A stretch of DNA of 64,000 bases from Streptomyces aureus (GTDB taxonomy: Bacteria > Actinomycetota > Actinomycetes > Streptomycetales > Streptomycetaceae). Of this stretch, positions 16,904 through 25,334 are shown piece after piece (the first letter of the stretch is position 1; each line of letters opens with the position of its first letter). A program made the position numbers and the translations under genes. The notes below the pieces were generated by a model. The model was given only the letters and a program-made list of their open reading frames with translations, made no database searches and was not told where the DNA came from. The stretch covers positions 124,001 through 188,000 of the forward strand of contig NZ_KL647040.1 of NCBI RefSeq assembly GCF_000725495.1, in the 5' to 3' direction.

Positions 16904-17216
16904 GAGAAGTCCCCCGGGATTCGGAATGTCCCGCTGATAGTGCCTCATGAGAGGGCTGCTTCCGCCCGATCGCACCATGAGGGGGCGATCTCCGAACAGG
17001 CTCGTGACATTGTGACGGTGGCCGGGGCGGAGGAGTCTCGGTCCGGAGCGCAACCGTGGCCACCCTCCGGCGGGCTATGGCGTCCCCGTAAACGGTCGCC
17101 CACCGAAGCCGCCCGCCCGGCCCCCGGTCGGCAGCCCTGTCGTCGACGGTCGGCCGGTGGGCCCCGGCAGGGGCGGACCGGTGCGCTGTCAGTAGTGGGT
17201 GGCATGCTCTGCCGCC
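16904..17216. promoter_or_regulatory. Divergent promoter region
   Basis: This 313-bp gap separates the divergent lipoprotein and DUF4240 genes and should hold both promoters. I see no clear dyad or riboswitch. Two near-copies of ATGAGRGGG occur at 16948 and 16978. Their significance is unknown. Confidence 0.4.
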
Positions 17217-17762
17217 ATGAACAAGCAGCAGTTCTGGCAGCTCATCGAGGCAGCGCGCAACCAGGTGCTCGACCCGGACGACAGCGAAGCAGTCGCCCGC
17301 GAGGCAACGTCACTGCTTGCCTCCCGTCCGGTCGAGGAGATCGTCGCCGCCCAACAGGTGTTGTGGGACCTGATGGCCGAGTCCTACACGAGCCCGTTGT
17401 GGGCCGCTGCCTACGTCATCAACGGCGGCTGCTCCGACGACGGCTTCGACTACTTCCGCGGTTGGCTGATCGCCCAGGGGCGTCAGGTCTTCGAGGGTGT
17501 GGTCGGTGATCCGGATGCCCTTGCGCGCTTGCCGATGGTGCAAGCCTCAGCCGCCGACGGCGTGGACCTGGAGGGCGAGGACACACTGAGCATCGCCTGG
17601 AACGCGCACATCACGGCGACTGGAGAGCAGCTCCCCACGGACGCATTTACGATTCGGTATCCGGAGCTGGACCCCGCCTGGGACTTCGACTTCGACGACC
17701 GAGGCGAGATGGCTCGCCGCCTGCCAGGCTTGGCCGCTCTCTACTTGGATGAGGTCGCCTGA
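17217..17762 (+). CDS. DUF4240 domain-containing protein
   Basis: A 181-residue cytosolic acidic protein. The start 'MNKQQFWQLIEAARNQV' followed by 'YVINGGCSDDGFDYFRGWLIAQGR' is the hallmark of DUF4240. The C-terminal part ('YPELDPAWDFDFDDRGEMARRLPGLAALY') continues the family pattern. These proteins are common in Streptomyces and sometimes occur near polymorphic-toxin loci, but no function is established. The ATG at 17217 is the start that puts the conserved Phe-Trp at the usual place. Confidence 0.9.
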   Translation: MNKQQFWQLIEAARNQVLDPDDSEAVAREATSLLASRPVEEIVAAQQVLWDLMAESYTSPLWAAAYVINGGCSDDGFDYFRGWLIAQGRQVFEGVVGDPDALARLPMVQASAADGVDLEGEDTLSIAWNAHITATGEQLPTDAFTIRYPELDPAWDFDFDDRGEMARRLPGLAALYLDEVA

Positions 17763-17872
17763 TCAGCTGGGCTGTCGGCAGCAACAGGCAACGGAGCTTC
17801 GAAGCGCCGGCTGGATCCGTGCTGACGGCCCCTGGCCAGGACCGTGCGCGGTGATACCGACGTCCCACCTGG

Positions 17873-18232
17873 TCAAGGAGCCGGCCGGCGGGATCGAGCC
17901 GCCTCGATGTCCGGGACGTGCTCCTCGGCCCAGAGCCGCACGGCGCGGAGCGGCACCAGCAACGAGCGGCCCAGGGGCGTCAGGGCGTATTCGACGCGCG
18001 GCGGGTTCTCGTCGTACGCCTGGCGGCTGACCAGACCGTCGGCCTCCAGGGAGCGCAGGGTCTCGGTCAGGACCTTCGGGGTGATGCCCCGGATGTGCCC
18101 CTTGAGTTCGCTGAAGCGGCGCGGCCCGTCGTCGAGTGCGTTGACGACGAACACGGTCCAGCGGGCGCCGATGCGGTGCAGCACCGTGCGGCTGGGGCAG
18201 GTCGCCGCCATCACGTTGTACGCCTTGCCCAT
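17873..18232 (-). CDS. HxlR-family transcriptional regulator
   Basis: A 119-residue single-domain winged-helix regulator. It has the signature N-terminal cysteine in 'AATCPSRTVLHRIGARWT', then 'RRFSELKGHIRGITPKVLTETLRSLEADGLV' (split by the recognition turn) and the wing 'VEYALTPLGRSL'. The cysteine makes redox or quinone/aldehyde sensing plausible. The ATG at 18232 is preferred over an upstream codon at 18274, which would run through the operator-like palindrome at 18255. It is divergent from an SDR gene that is its probable target. Confidence 0.92.
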   Translation of the reverse strand: MGKAYNVMAATCPSRTVLHRIGARWTVFVVNALDDGPRRFSELKGHIRGITPKVLTETLRSLEADGLVSRQAYDENPPRVEYALTPLGRSLLVPLRAVRLWAEEHVPDIEAARSRRPAP

Positions 18233-18254
18233 CGCTGCTCCCAGTTCCGTTGAA

Positions 18255-18266
18255 GATACCGGTATC
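18255..18266. promoter_or_regulatory. Candidate HxlR operator
   Basis: GATACCGGTATC is a perfect 12-bp palindrome midway between the divergent HxlR and SDR starts. A half-site CATACCG follows at about 18272-18278. HxlR proteins usually bind such short dyads, and the arrangement suggests one or two dimers. Confidence 0.55.
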
Positions 18267-18312
18267 AAATCCATACCGTGGTTCTCGATCCTACGGAAGG
18301 AAGTCGGGAGAC

Positions 18313-19017
18313 ATGGAACGAATCCTGGTCATCGGCGGTGCACGAGCACTGGGCGCTGCGGTCGCGAGGCGTGCGGCGAAGGACGGGTACGAGGTTGTCG
18401 TCGGTGCGCGCGACCTGGCCGCGGCCGAGGTGTTGGCGGGCGAGATCGGCGCCACGGCGGTGAGGGTCGACCTGCAGGACGAGTCGACGATCGCGGCGGC
18501 GGCGGAGCGGCTGAAGGACGGAGTCGACCACATCGTGACGACCGGTTCGGCACCGCACGATGTTCGCGCGACCGAGCTGGACCGCGACAAGTTGCTGGCC
18601 GCGTTCACGGCGAAGGTGGCCGGCCCGATGCTGGTGGCCAAGCACTTCGGGCCGGTCCTGCGGCCGACCGGGTCGGTCGTGCTGTTCTCCGGTGTGGTCG
18701 GCTGGCGCCCTGGGCCGGGCTCCCTCGTCAAGGGCGTCACGAACGGAGCGGTCGAGTACCTCGCGCGCCACCTGGCAGCGGATCTGGCGCCGGTACGGGT
18801 CAATGCCGTCTCGCCCGGTGTCGTGGACTCGGGTGCGTGGGATCGACTCGGTGAGAAGAAGACCGCCTTGCTGAGCAAGAGCGCGGGCGGGACGTTCGTC
18901 GGACGTCACGGCGAGGCCGACGACGTCGTCGACACCGTGATGTGGCTCCTGCGTGCGGGCTTTGTCTCCGGCGAGACGATCCACATCGAGGGCGGTGCCC
19001 GCCACAAGTCCGCCTGA
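18313..19017 (+). CDS. Atypical short-chain dehydrogenase/reductase
   Basis: A 234-residue Rossmann-fold protein. The N-terminus 'ILVIGGARALGAAVARRAAK' carries the GGxxxLG cofactor loop, and 'RVNAVSPGVVDSGAW' is the SDR C-terminal loop. The expected YxxxK catalytic pair is not intact. The aligned segment reads 'GPGSLVKGVTNGA', with glycine where tyrosine should be, though the serine ('FSGVVG') and lysine remain. Similar Tyr-less SDRs exist in actinomycetes. The gene is divergent from and probably controlled by HxlR. GGGAG precedes the ATG at 18313. Confidence 0.88.
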   Translation: MERILVIGGARALGAAVARRAAKDGYEVVVGARDLAAAEVLAGEIGATAVRVDLQDESTIAAAAERLKDGVDHIVTTGSAPHDVRATELDRDKLLAAFTAKVAGPMLVAKHFGPVLRPTGSVVLFSGVVGWRPGPGSLVKGVTNGAVEYLARHLAADLAPVRVNAVSPGVVDSGAWDRLGEKKTALLSKSAGGTFVGRHGEADDVVDTVMWLLRAGFVSGETIHIEGGARHKSA

Positions 19018-19090
19018 TCGGCGACGACGTCCACCAGGGCGCGGGCGGCAGCGTTCCCCGGCTCGACATTCGAGAGCGAGGCCAACGGGC

Positions 19091-20671
19091 TCATCCCGCG
19101 CCCATGCGCTCGATGGACGATCGGAGCGGAGCGGCGGCAGCGTCCTGCCCGTCGCGGCGCAGGCCGTCCGCTACCCGGCCGGCCGTGTCCCTCAGGCGCT
19201 CCGCGGAAGCGCGATCCATGGTGGGCAGATGGCGGACCAGGGCCTGCACATGCGGCAGCAGGACGGGCCACCACCACGCCTGCGACGGGTCGGAGCCGGC
19301 TGACACCGCCTGGCGGTGCAGCAGTTCCACCGCCGCCGCCCGGAACACGGCTGCTTGACCGGGATCGGCGGCCAGGGCGTCCCGCTGCACCTGCGCCACC
19401 GCGGGATCGACGGCGAGGTACCTGTCCTGCTTGTCGATGGCCCGGTCGGGGCCGAAGGTGTGCAGCAGGCCCAGGCCTCGGAGCATCCGGACCGCCACGT
19501 GGAGTTCGCCGCCGGTGAACCAGGGCGCGAGATCGCCGTCGGGATGATCGCCGGAAAGACCGGGGACCAGACGGTCCAGCTCCTCGGGGATCAGCAGTTC
19601 ACTCGGGAAGGAGGCGGCGGCGAACCAGCTGAGCAGCCGCAGGATCTGGCGGGCTTCCGGTATTCCGCGTCGGTCGGCCAGGTCGAGGGCCAGTTCGCAC
19701 ACTGCCGCGAGCGTCTCGAGTCGTGGTGTGCCGGGCCCCGGCGCACCACAACTCGTGCTGGTTCCCGAGTCACCACGTCGTGCCGCATCGGCGTCCAGAA
19801 GCGCCTCGTAGTCCCGGTAGGCGCAGGCGTTCACCGCGGCCTTCGGCGTCGAGCTGACGCGGATGTGGTTCCCGGCGATGCGCAGGGCGAGGGGATGACC
19901 GCCGAGCCGGGCGGCCAGGTGCTCGGCCTCGGGTGCGGTTCCGGCCGCCGTCCCGCAGCGGTGTCGTAGCTGCTCCCCTGCGGGCGCGGCGGGCAGTGGG
20001 GCGACCGGGGTCACGGTGATCCACGGGGGCCATGCCTCGCGGTCGGCCAGGCGCGACGTCACCACGATCTGACCGAAGCCGTCGCGGAACGCCTGGCGGA
20101 GGTTCGGGCGGAGGAGGCCGGCGGGCGACCAGGCCCGGGCGGCCATTCGCGGGTCGTCGAGCCCGTCCACCAGGAGCACCCAGCTCTTCGGGCCCTGCAC
20201 CAGGGCACTGAGCGCCAGGTCTTCCGGAGTGCTTCGCCCGTACGGCCGGTTGTCCCCGTCCGTCGCAGCCCCGCCGACCGTGAGGCGGCGGGCCAGGTCG
20301 GTGAGGCCTGCCGCGAGCGATGCCTCGTCATGGGCGTCGACGAAGTGGACGTCCGAGCCCTCGTTCCAGTGGTAGGGATCGAAGTAGCTGCGGGAGCCCG
20401 TGTTGGTCCGGTCAAGAGCGAGGAAAGTCTTGCCCGTGCCGGCCGGGCCCACGAGGACATGGACAGGGATGCCGCTCCCGGTCCACCGCCGCCGCAACGG
20501 GCCGGCCACCGCATCGGAGTTCTGGACCGTGGCACGCCCGCGGCTGCCCCGAGCGCGTCCCTTCACGACGTACGGCGGGACGGTGGGGCCGTACCGCTCC
20601 GGGACGCCGAACTGCTTCGGATGCAGGTAGTACGGCGGTTCCCACCACTGCAGAACCTCGGTCCGAGACAC
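19091..20671 (-). CDS. NB-ARC/STAND-type ATPase without repeat sensor domain
   Basis: A 526-residue P-loop protein. The Walker A motif 'VGPAGTGKTFLAL' is at about 74-86, Walker B 'WVLLVDGLDDPRM' at about 168, sensor-like 'IVVTSRLADR' follows, and the GxP motif 'LGGHPLALRIAG' near 260 completes an NB-ARC-like core. The C-terminal half is helical (winged-helix-like then irregular helices) without obvious WD40 or TPR repeats. The N-terminus 'EPPYYLHPKQFGVPERYGP' precedes the ATPase and is not a known effector domain. The GTG start at 20671 lies one base after the stop of a small upstream frame, suggesting translational coupling. It is probably a signalling or defence-type switch, but the partner is unknown. 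Confidence 0.8.
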   Translation of the reverse strand: MSRTEVLQWWEPPYYLHPKQFGVPERYGPTVPPYVVKGRARGSRGRATVQNSDAVAGPLRRRWTGSGIPVHVLVGPAGTGKTFLALDRTNTGSRSYFDPYHWNEGSDVHFVDAHDEASLAAGLTDLARRLTVGGAATDGDNRPYGRSTPEDLALSALVQGPKSWVLLVDGLDDPRMAARAWSPAGLLRPNLRQAFRDGFGQIVVTSRLADREAWPPWITVTPVAPLPAAPAGEQLRHRCGTAAGTAPEAEHLAARLGGHPLALRIAGNHIRVSSTPKAAVNACAYRDYEALLDADAARRGDSGTSTSCGAPGPGTPRLETLAAVCELALDLADRRGIPEARQILRLLSWFAAASFPSELLIPEELDRLVPGLSGDHPDGDLAPWFTGGELHVAVRMLRGLGLLHTFGPDRAIDKQDRYLAVDPAVAQVQRDALAADPGQAAVFRAAAVELLHRQAVSAGSDPSQAWWWPVLLPHVQALVRHLPTMDRASAERLRDTAGRVADGLRRDGQDAAAAPLRSSIERMGAG

Positions 20672-20672
20672 C

Positions 20673-20873
20673 TCAGTCGTTTCCTCTGTCGGTCCGGGCC
20701 GTGCCGCGCGGCACCCTGAGCACCGGCCCCAGGGCCGCCGGCCGGTCCGGGTGCCTGCGGGTGCTCTCAGGCATACCGGGCAGCCTTCCGTCGAGCGGTA
20801 TCACCGCGGTGTCCTCCCCGGCCCGGGCGCTCGCGGCCACCGCGCCCGCTCGCGAGTGATCGTTCAAGGACAC
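20673..20873 (-). CDS. Small protein upstream of the NB-ARC ATPase, unknown
   Basis: A possible 66-residue frame from GTG at 20873 ('SLNDHSRAGAVAASARAGED', later 'VLRVPRGTARTDRGND'). It stops one base before the ATPase start. The phrase DHSRAG...ARAG resembles the linker repeats often found before actinobacterial NB-ARC modules, so it could be a small partner or a split N-terminus. There is no clear ribosome site and confidence is low. Confidence 0.3.
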   Translation of the reverse strand: MSLNDHSRAGAVAASARAGEDTAVIPLDGRLPGMPESTRRHPDRPAALGPVLRVPRGTARTDRGND

Positions 20874-21136
20874 CGCTGTCGACGCGGCGGCGACATCCCC
20901 TGTCTCACCTGTGGTGACTCGCCCACGCCCTCGCCGGTTCCCGGTTGCCCGCAGATGGTCGCCCTCGAGCCCGCCCCGGAACCGGCAGGAGCCGCACCCG
21001 CAGCCCGGAGCCGGTACCCAAAGTGCCCTCGAAAGCCTCAAAAAGGGGGCGCCGATTCGCCCGGCCCCAACGGCGGTACGGTGTACGGCAGTCGATCGCT
21101 TGTTCCGCGATCACTGATCACCATACGAGGGGTTCC

Positions 21137-22474
21137 ATGAGGCACCGTCGCCCGCGTCGTCGTCAGCAAGTGATCGCCAGAGCGGTCAGCACGGCCAGTG
21201 CGATCGCGGTCGCCTTCGGTGCAGGGATGACGCCGGCGATGGCCGCCGGGGCACCGCACGGCGGGCCCACGCTCAGCACCGCCACGCCCGACGCGACGGC
21301 TCCCTGGGCGCCCGAGAACGACGAGAAGACGGGCCACTACAGGACGCCCCTGAGCGCGACCGTCTCGCCCAAGACCGCGGGCACGTCTCCGCTCAAGCTC
21401 ACCATTCCCGCGCCGACCGGTCGCCACAGCGTGGGCATGGTCGGTCTGCACCTGGTCGACAACTCGCGCACGGACCCGTACGTTCCGGGCAGGAAGCGCG
21501 AGCTGATGGTGTCGCTCTTCTACCCGACCAACTCTCCCTCCGGGCACTACCAGGCCCCGTGGATGCCCTCGCTGTCCGGCGCCTCCTTCCTCGCCTCGCG
21601 CGGTCTGTCGCCGCAGAAGGTGACGCTGCCCCCGACCGCGGGCCACGTCCTCGCCCCGGTGGACACGTCGCTCGGCAAGCTGCCCGTCCTGCTGTACTCG
21701 ACCGGGCTGCACTCGGACCGCGCGATGGGCACCGCGCTCGTCCAGGACCTCGCCAGCCGCGGCTACCTCGTCGTCACCGTCGATCACACCCACGACGCCA
21801 ACGAGGTGCAGTTCCCGGCGAACCGGGTCGAGCACAACGCCATGCCGGCGGGCTCGCACTCCTCGGACACGCTCAAGGTGCGCGCGGCCGACATGAAGTT
21901 CGTCATCGACAAGCTGAACACGCTCAGCACCGGCGGCAACCCCGACTACGGTCACGCCACGCTCCCCACCGGTCTGACGAAGCACGTGGACATGTCCCGT
22001 ATCGGCATGTTCGGCTGGTCGCTGGGCGGCGCGGCGGTCGCCACCTCCATGCAGCTCGACAAGCGCATCGCCGCCGGTGCCAACCTGGACGGACAGTTCT
22101 TCGGCACCGCGCCGAGCAAGGACCTGAACCGTCCGTTCATGCTGTTCAGTTCCGGTACCCACAACCGGAACACCGACAGCTCGTGGCGCACCATGTGGTC
22201 GCACCTCAAGGGCTACCGGGTCGACATCCAGCTCCACGGCGCGGCGCACCTGTCGTTCAGCGACAACGAGTGGATGGTGCACCAGGAGGCCGGTCTGCTC
22301 GGGCTCTCCCAGAGCCAGCTCCAGCAGCAGTACGGAACGATCGACCCGAACCGCGCGATCGCGATCCAGCGCACGTACCTCGCCGCGTTCTTCGACCAGG
22401 AACTGCTCAAGAAGCACAACACGCTGCTCGACGGGCCCAGCACGAAGTACCCGGAGATCTCCTTCGTCCGCTGA
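21137..22474 (+). CDS. Secreted alpha/beta hydrolase, PAF-acetylhydrolase-like
   Basis: A 445-residue exported esterase or lipase. The first 35 residues are a signal peptide (Arg-rich start, hydrophobic core, 'TPAMAAGA' cleavage region). The nucleophile elbow is 'GMFGWSLGGAAVA' (GxSxG), the oxyanion strand is 'LPVLLYSTGLHSDR', and the likely catalytic His is in 'HGAAHLSFSDNEW'. This order resembles group II PAF acetylhydrolases and related secreted actinomycete lipases or PET-hydrolase relatives. GAGGGG precedes the ATG at 21137. It is followed by a hairpin and stands alone. The substrate is probably a short-chain or oxidised lipid ester. Confidence 0.88.
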   Translation: MRHRRPRRRQQVIARAVSTASAIAVAFGAGMTPAMAAGAPHGGPTLSTATPDATAPWAPENDEKTGHYRTPLSATVSPKTAGTSPLKLTIPAPTGRHSVGMVGLHLVDNSRTDPYVPGRKRELMVSLFYPTNSPSGHYQAPWMPSLSGASFLASRGLSPQKVTLPPTAGHVLAPVDTSLGKLPVLLYSTGLHSDRAMGTALVQDLASRGYLVVTVDHTHDANEVQFPANRVEHNAMPAGSHSSDTLKVRAADMKFVIDKLNTLSTGGNPDYGHATLPTGLTKHVDMSRIGMFGWSLGGAAVATSMQLDKRIAAGANLDGQFFGTAPSKDLNRPFMLFSSGTHNRNTDSSWRTMWSHLKGYRVDIQLHGAAHLSFSDNEWMVHQEAGLLGLSQSQLQQQYGTIDPNRAIAIQRTYLAAFFDQELLKKHNTLLDGPSTKYPEISFVR

Positions 22475-22485
22475 CGAGCGCTCCG

Positions 22486-22514
22486 AGGGCGGGCCCGTTC
22501 GCGGGGTCCGCCCT
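22486..22514 (+). terminator. Hairpin terminator after the esterase gene
   Basis: An 11-bp stem with one mismatch (AGGGCGGGCCC at 22486-22496, GGGTCCGCCCT at 22504-22514) with a seven-base loop begins 12 bp after the stop codon. Confidence 0.7.
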
Positions 22515-23057
22515 TCGTGCGACATCTCGTTCACGTGAGACGGTGCTGTCGTGCCGCCCGTGGTCGGGCCGGCGTGAGGAGTCCGGGGTCCCGGACGGGT
22601 CGGTCTGCCAGGGGAGTGGCCGGTGCGTCCGGCCGCTCGTACGGGCCGACCGTCGTGCTGCTGCCGGGCCGACCGCCCGCCCGCAGCACGCCCGTTCACG
22701 TTCAGCGCTGTCGACCCTGTCCGGTGCGCCCGAGCGCGTCGCTCTCGTGACTGTGTCCGCATCGCGCCGCGGACGCCTTTTCGGGGGCCTCCAAGAGTGG
22801 GCGCCTCCGGGGAAATCCGACATCCCGGCCCAGGTCAAACGGTTGAACGAGAAACCGACTTGATCGACTGTGGCGCGGTATCGGAGAGATCCACGACTCA
22901 CTCGCGCACATCTGTCGACGGATCCCCGGCGCAGGACATTAGAGTGACAGTTCGACCTATCGAACTCTTGCGTTAGGCGCCCGTCGAGAGAGGAACTGCT
23001 GTCCTGCCCACCGAGTCCCGGGCGCCGCGCCGACACCGAGTCCGCCGCCGCGCCGAC
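22515..23057. promoter_or_regulatory. Upstream region of the poly-gamma-glutamate-like operon
   Basis: There is no gene in this 543-bp gap. At 22949-22966 an inverted repeat AGTTCGA-CCTA-TCGAACT (7-bp arms, perfect) sits about 100 bp before the first gene and is the best operator or promoter-associated candidate. GAGAGGAA at 22986-22993 is a ribosome site that would fit a CTG start at 23004 for the downstream gene. Confidence 0.5.
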
Positions 23058-25319
23058 ATGCCGCTGCTGGGCGGTGTTCGCCCGCCGATCGTCCTGCTCC
23101 TCCTGCTGCTGCTCCTCGTGGCCGCCGCGACCGTCGTCGGCCTCGGCGCCGTCCACTCCGACCGTGTGCCGGAGGCCGTGCTCAACTCGGAGCAGCAGAT
23201 CGCTTCGGACACCGCGTTGTCGGTGCGTACCGCGATCGATGCCGAGGCGAGCACCGTACGTCGTACGGCCGACGCCTACCCGGCGACGAGCACGTCCACA
23301 CCTACCGCCACGCTCAAGGCGCTGACCACCGCAGGCAAGGCGGATCTCGGCAGCGCTCTGCTCGACGCGCACACCGGCAAACTGCTGGCGTCCGGTGGCG
23401 CCCCGGTGGCGCTGGCCGAGGCGGAGGCCGCCAGGAAGGCGTCGGAGCAGGGAACGATCGCGCCCCGGCTGGTGACCTCGGGCGCGACGCGGCTGCTGTA
23501 CTTCGCCAGGGTCACGCTGCCCGCGCAGCAGGTGGACGCCGACCAGGACCAGAACCAGGTCCCGACCGGCGAGCGGCAATGGCTGCTGGTGGTCTCCGAG
23601 GCGCTCCCCACCGTCACGACGTTCGGCGACGGGCGCATCGCCAAGGTGCTGAACGCCAACGGCAAGGCGCTCGTCACCGCCTCCCGCGGCGCCACGTCAC
23701 CGACCGCGGCCGACAGCGGTCTGCCCGCGTCGGCGTCCCGTGCGGTGAACGCGTCGGGGCGCGACACGGACGCCTCCGGAAGCCTGGTGGGGGCGGCCTC
23801 GAGTCCCCGGCCCACGGTGGCGGGTTGGGCCCAGGTCGCGTCGACGACCGGGCCGGGCGACACCGACGACCTCGGCCTGGTGGTGCTCACCTCCCGGGCC
23901 GTGCCCGCCACGACCGCCGCCACCGACTACTCGGGCATCGCGCTCGAGGCAGCCGCCGCACTCGCCGTCATCGCGGTGGTACTCGGGCTGGCGCTGAACT
24001 TCCTCGTGCAGCGCCCGCTGCTGCGGCTCTACCTGTCCGCCGGCCGCCTCGCCCGGGGCGCGACGGAGGACGGGGTGGCCGAGAAGGCCGAGCTGGACCG
24101 GCCCGTCCCCGTTCACGGCATCGGAGAACTCGCCCGGATCGGAAGGGCGCTGGAGTCGCTGCGGCGACAACTGCTGGGGGAGAGCGGCCCGCAGGAATTC
24201 CCGGCCCGCCGCGGACCCGGCTACCGGGCGCTGGCCGCGTTCAGCCTGGTACTGGTGGCCTGCTGGGCGCTGCCGATGATCTTCGTGCTGAACCGGGCGG
24301 ACGCGGGCTCGGTGCCGGCGCCGGTGATCGCCAACCAGCAGGCGCGCGCCGAGCTCGCCGCGAACCGTGTCCGGCAGTCGCTCGACCAGTCGTACGTCGA
24401 GCTGAACGACGTGGCCGCGAGCCTCCCGGGCAAGAGCCGGGCCGCCCAGACCGAGGAGCTGCGACACGCCCTGTCCAAGCACGGACAGTACCGTTCCATC
24501 TACCTCCTGGACCGCTCCGGCGCCATCACCCTGCGGGTGGGGGACACCCCGCTGCGCACCCTCGTCCACGTGCCGCACGGCGGCGGGGTCACCACCGTCA
24601 ACACCTCGGGCCGGATACCCGCCATCGCCTCCTACGCCCAGGTCCGGCCGGTCAAGGGCCAGGCCGCGGCGGACGGAGTCGTCCTCTTCGGCGAGATCGA
24701 CGTGACGACGCTCAACTCCACTCTCGCCAGGCCCAACCTGGGCACCATCTGGGTCACGGACGCCGACTGCAAGGTGCTGGCGGCGAGCGAGGGTTACCGA
24801 GCCTTCCAGGACCTGCCCGAGGCCGGCCTGACCCGCCTCGCCCGCGCCGCCCAGAGCGCCCCCGGCACCGTGGGCACCGCCACCGCGAAGGTGCTCTCCA
24901 CGTCCACCGGCCCCTCGGTCGACGCCGCCGCACCGCTGGCGCAGAACGGCCCGACGGCCCACCTCGGTTGGCGCGTGGTCACCGCGGAGCCCGCGGCGGC
25001 GCTCCGGCTCCCGGCGACACAGGCCCAGCAGCGCACGATGCTCGTCGGAATCCTGGCCCTCGCGTTCGGTGCGGCCTGCCTGGGCTGGCTGCACGTCGTG
25101 GTGATCCGCCCGCTGCGAGCGGTCGCCGCGCTCATCGAGAAACTCGCGGGGGGAGACCGCCGTACCGTGCTGCACCCGGTGAACCACGACGAGATCGGCT
25201 CGGTCACCCGCAGCCTGGAGCTGATACGCCAGGCCCTCGCGGACCGCAGCCGGGCAGCCAAAGCCGAACAGGTCGACGACCCCTTCGGGTTGTGGCGCGA
25301 GAACTCACTGCAGCGGTAG
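23058..25319 (+). CDS. Double-HAMP membrane protein, first gene of the pgs-like operon
   Basis: A 753-residue membrane protein with two similar halves. TM1 is at about 9-30, an extracellular domain at 31-288, TM2 at about 292-312 and HAMP at about 312-370. TM3 is at about 391-411, a second extracellular Cache-like domain at 412-658, TM4 at about 660-682 and HAMP at about 683-735. It ends in 'DPFGLWRENSLQR'. No kinase, cyclase or chemotaxis output domain follows either HAMP, so it may signal to or gate the adjacent synthase. It is 15 bp upstream of pgsB. The ATG at 23058 has no ribosome site. A CTG at 23004, ten bases after GAGAGGAA, would add an Arg-rich N-terminus (PTESRAPRRHR) and may be the true start. 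Confidence 0.8.
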   Translation: MPLLGGVRPPIVLLLLLLLLVAAATVVGLGAVHSDRVPEAVLNSEQQIASDTALSVRTAIDAEASTVRRTADAYPATSTSTPTATLKALTTAGKADLGSALLDAHTGKLLASGGAPVALAEAEAARKASEQGTIAPRLVTSGATRLLYFARVTLPAQQVDADQDQNQVPTGERQWLLVVSEALPTVTTFGDGRIAKVLNANGKALVTASRGATSPTAADSGLPASASRAVNASGRDTDASGSLVGAASSPRPTVAGWAQVASTTGPGDTDDLGLVVLTSRAVPATTAATDYSGIALEAAAALAVIAVVLGLALNFLVQRPLLRLYLSAGRLARGATEDGVAEKAELDRPVPVHGIGELARIGRALESLRRQLLGESGPQEFPARRGPGYRALAAFSLVLVACWALPMIFVLNRADAGSVPAPVIANQQARAELAANRVRQSLDQSYVELNDVAASLPGKSRAAQTEELRHALSKHGQYRSIYLLDRSGAITLRVGDTPLRTLVHVPHGGGVTTVNTSGRIPAIASYAQVRPVKGQAAADGVVLFGEIDVTTLNSTLARPNLGTIWVTDADCKVLAASEGYRAFQDLPEAGLTRLARAAQSAPGTVGTATAKVLSTSTGPSVDAAAPLAQNGPTAHLGWRVVTAEPAAALRLPATQAQQRTMLVGILALAFGAACLGWLHVVVIRPLRAVAALIEKLAGGDRRTVLHPVNHDEIGSVTRSLELIRQALADRSRAAKAEQVDDPFGLWRENSLQR

Positions 25320-25334
25320 GAGTAAGGATTCAGC

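Noticed and set aside
23058..25319. Histidine kinase or chemoreceptor
   Set aside because: It has HAMP domains, but no HisKA, ATPase, GGDEF or methyl-accepting domain follows. The protein ends shortly after the second HAMP.
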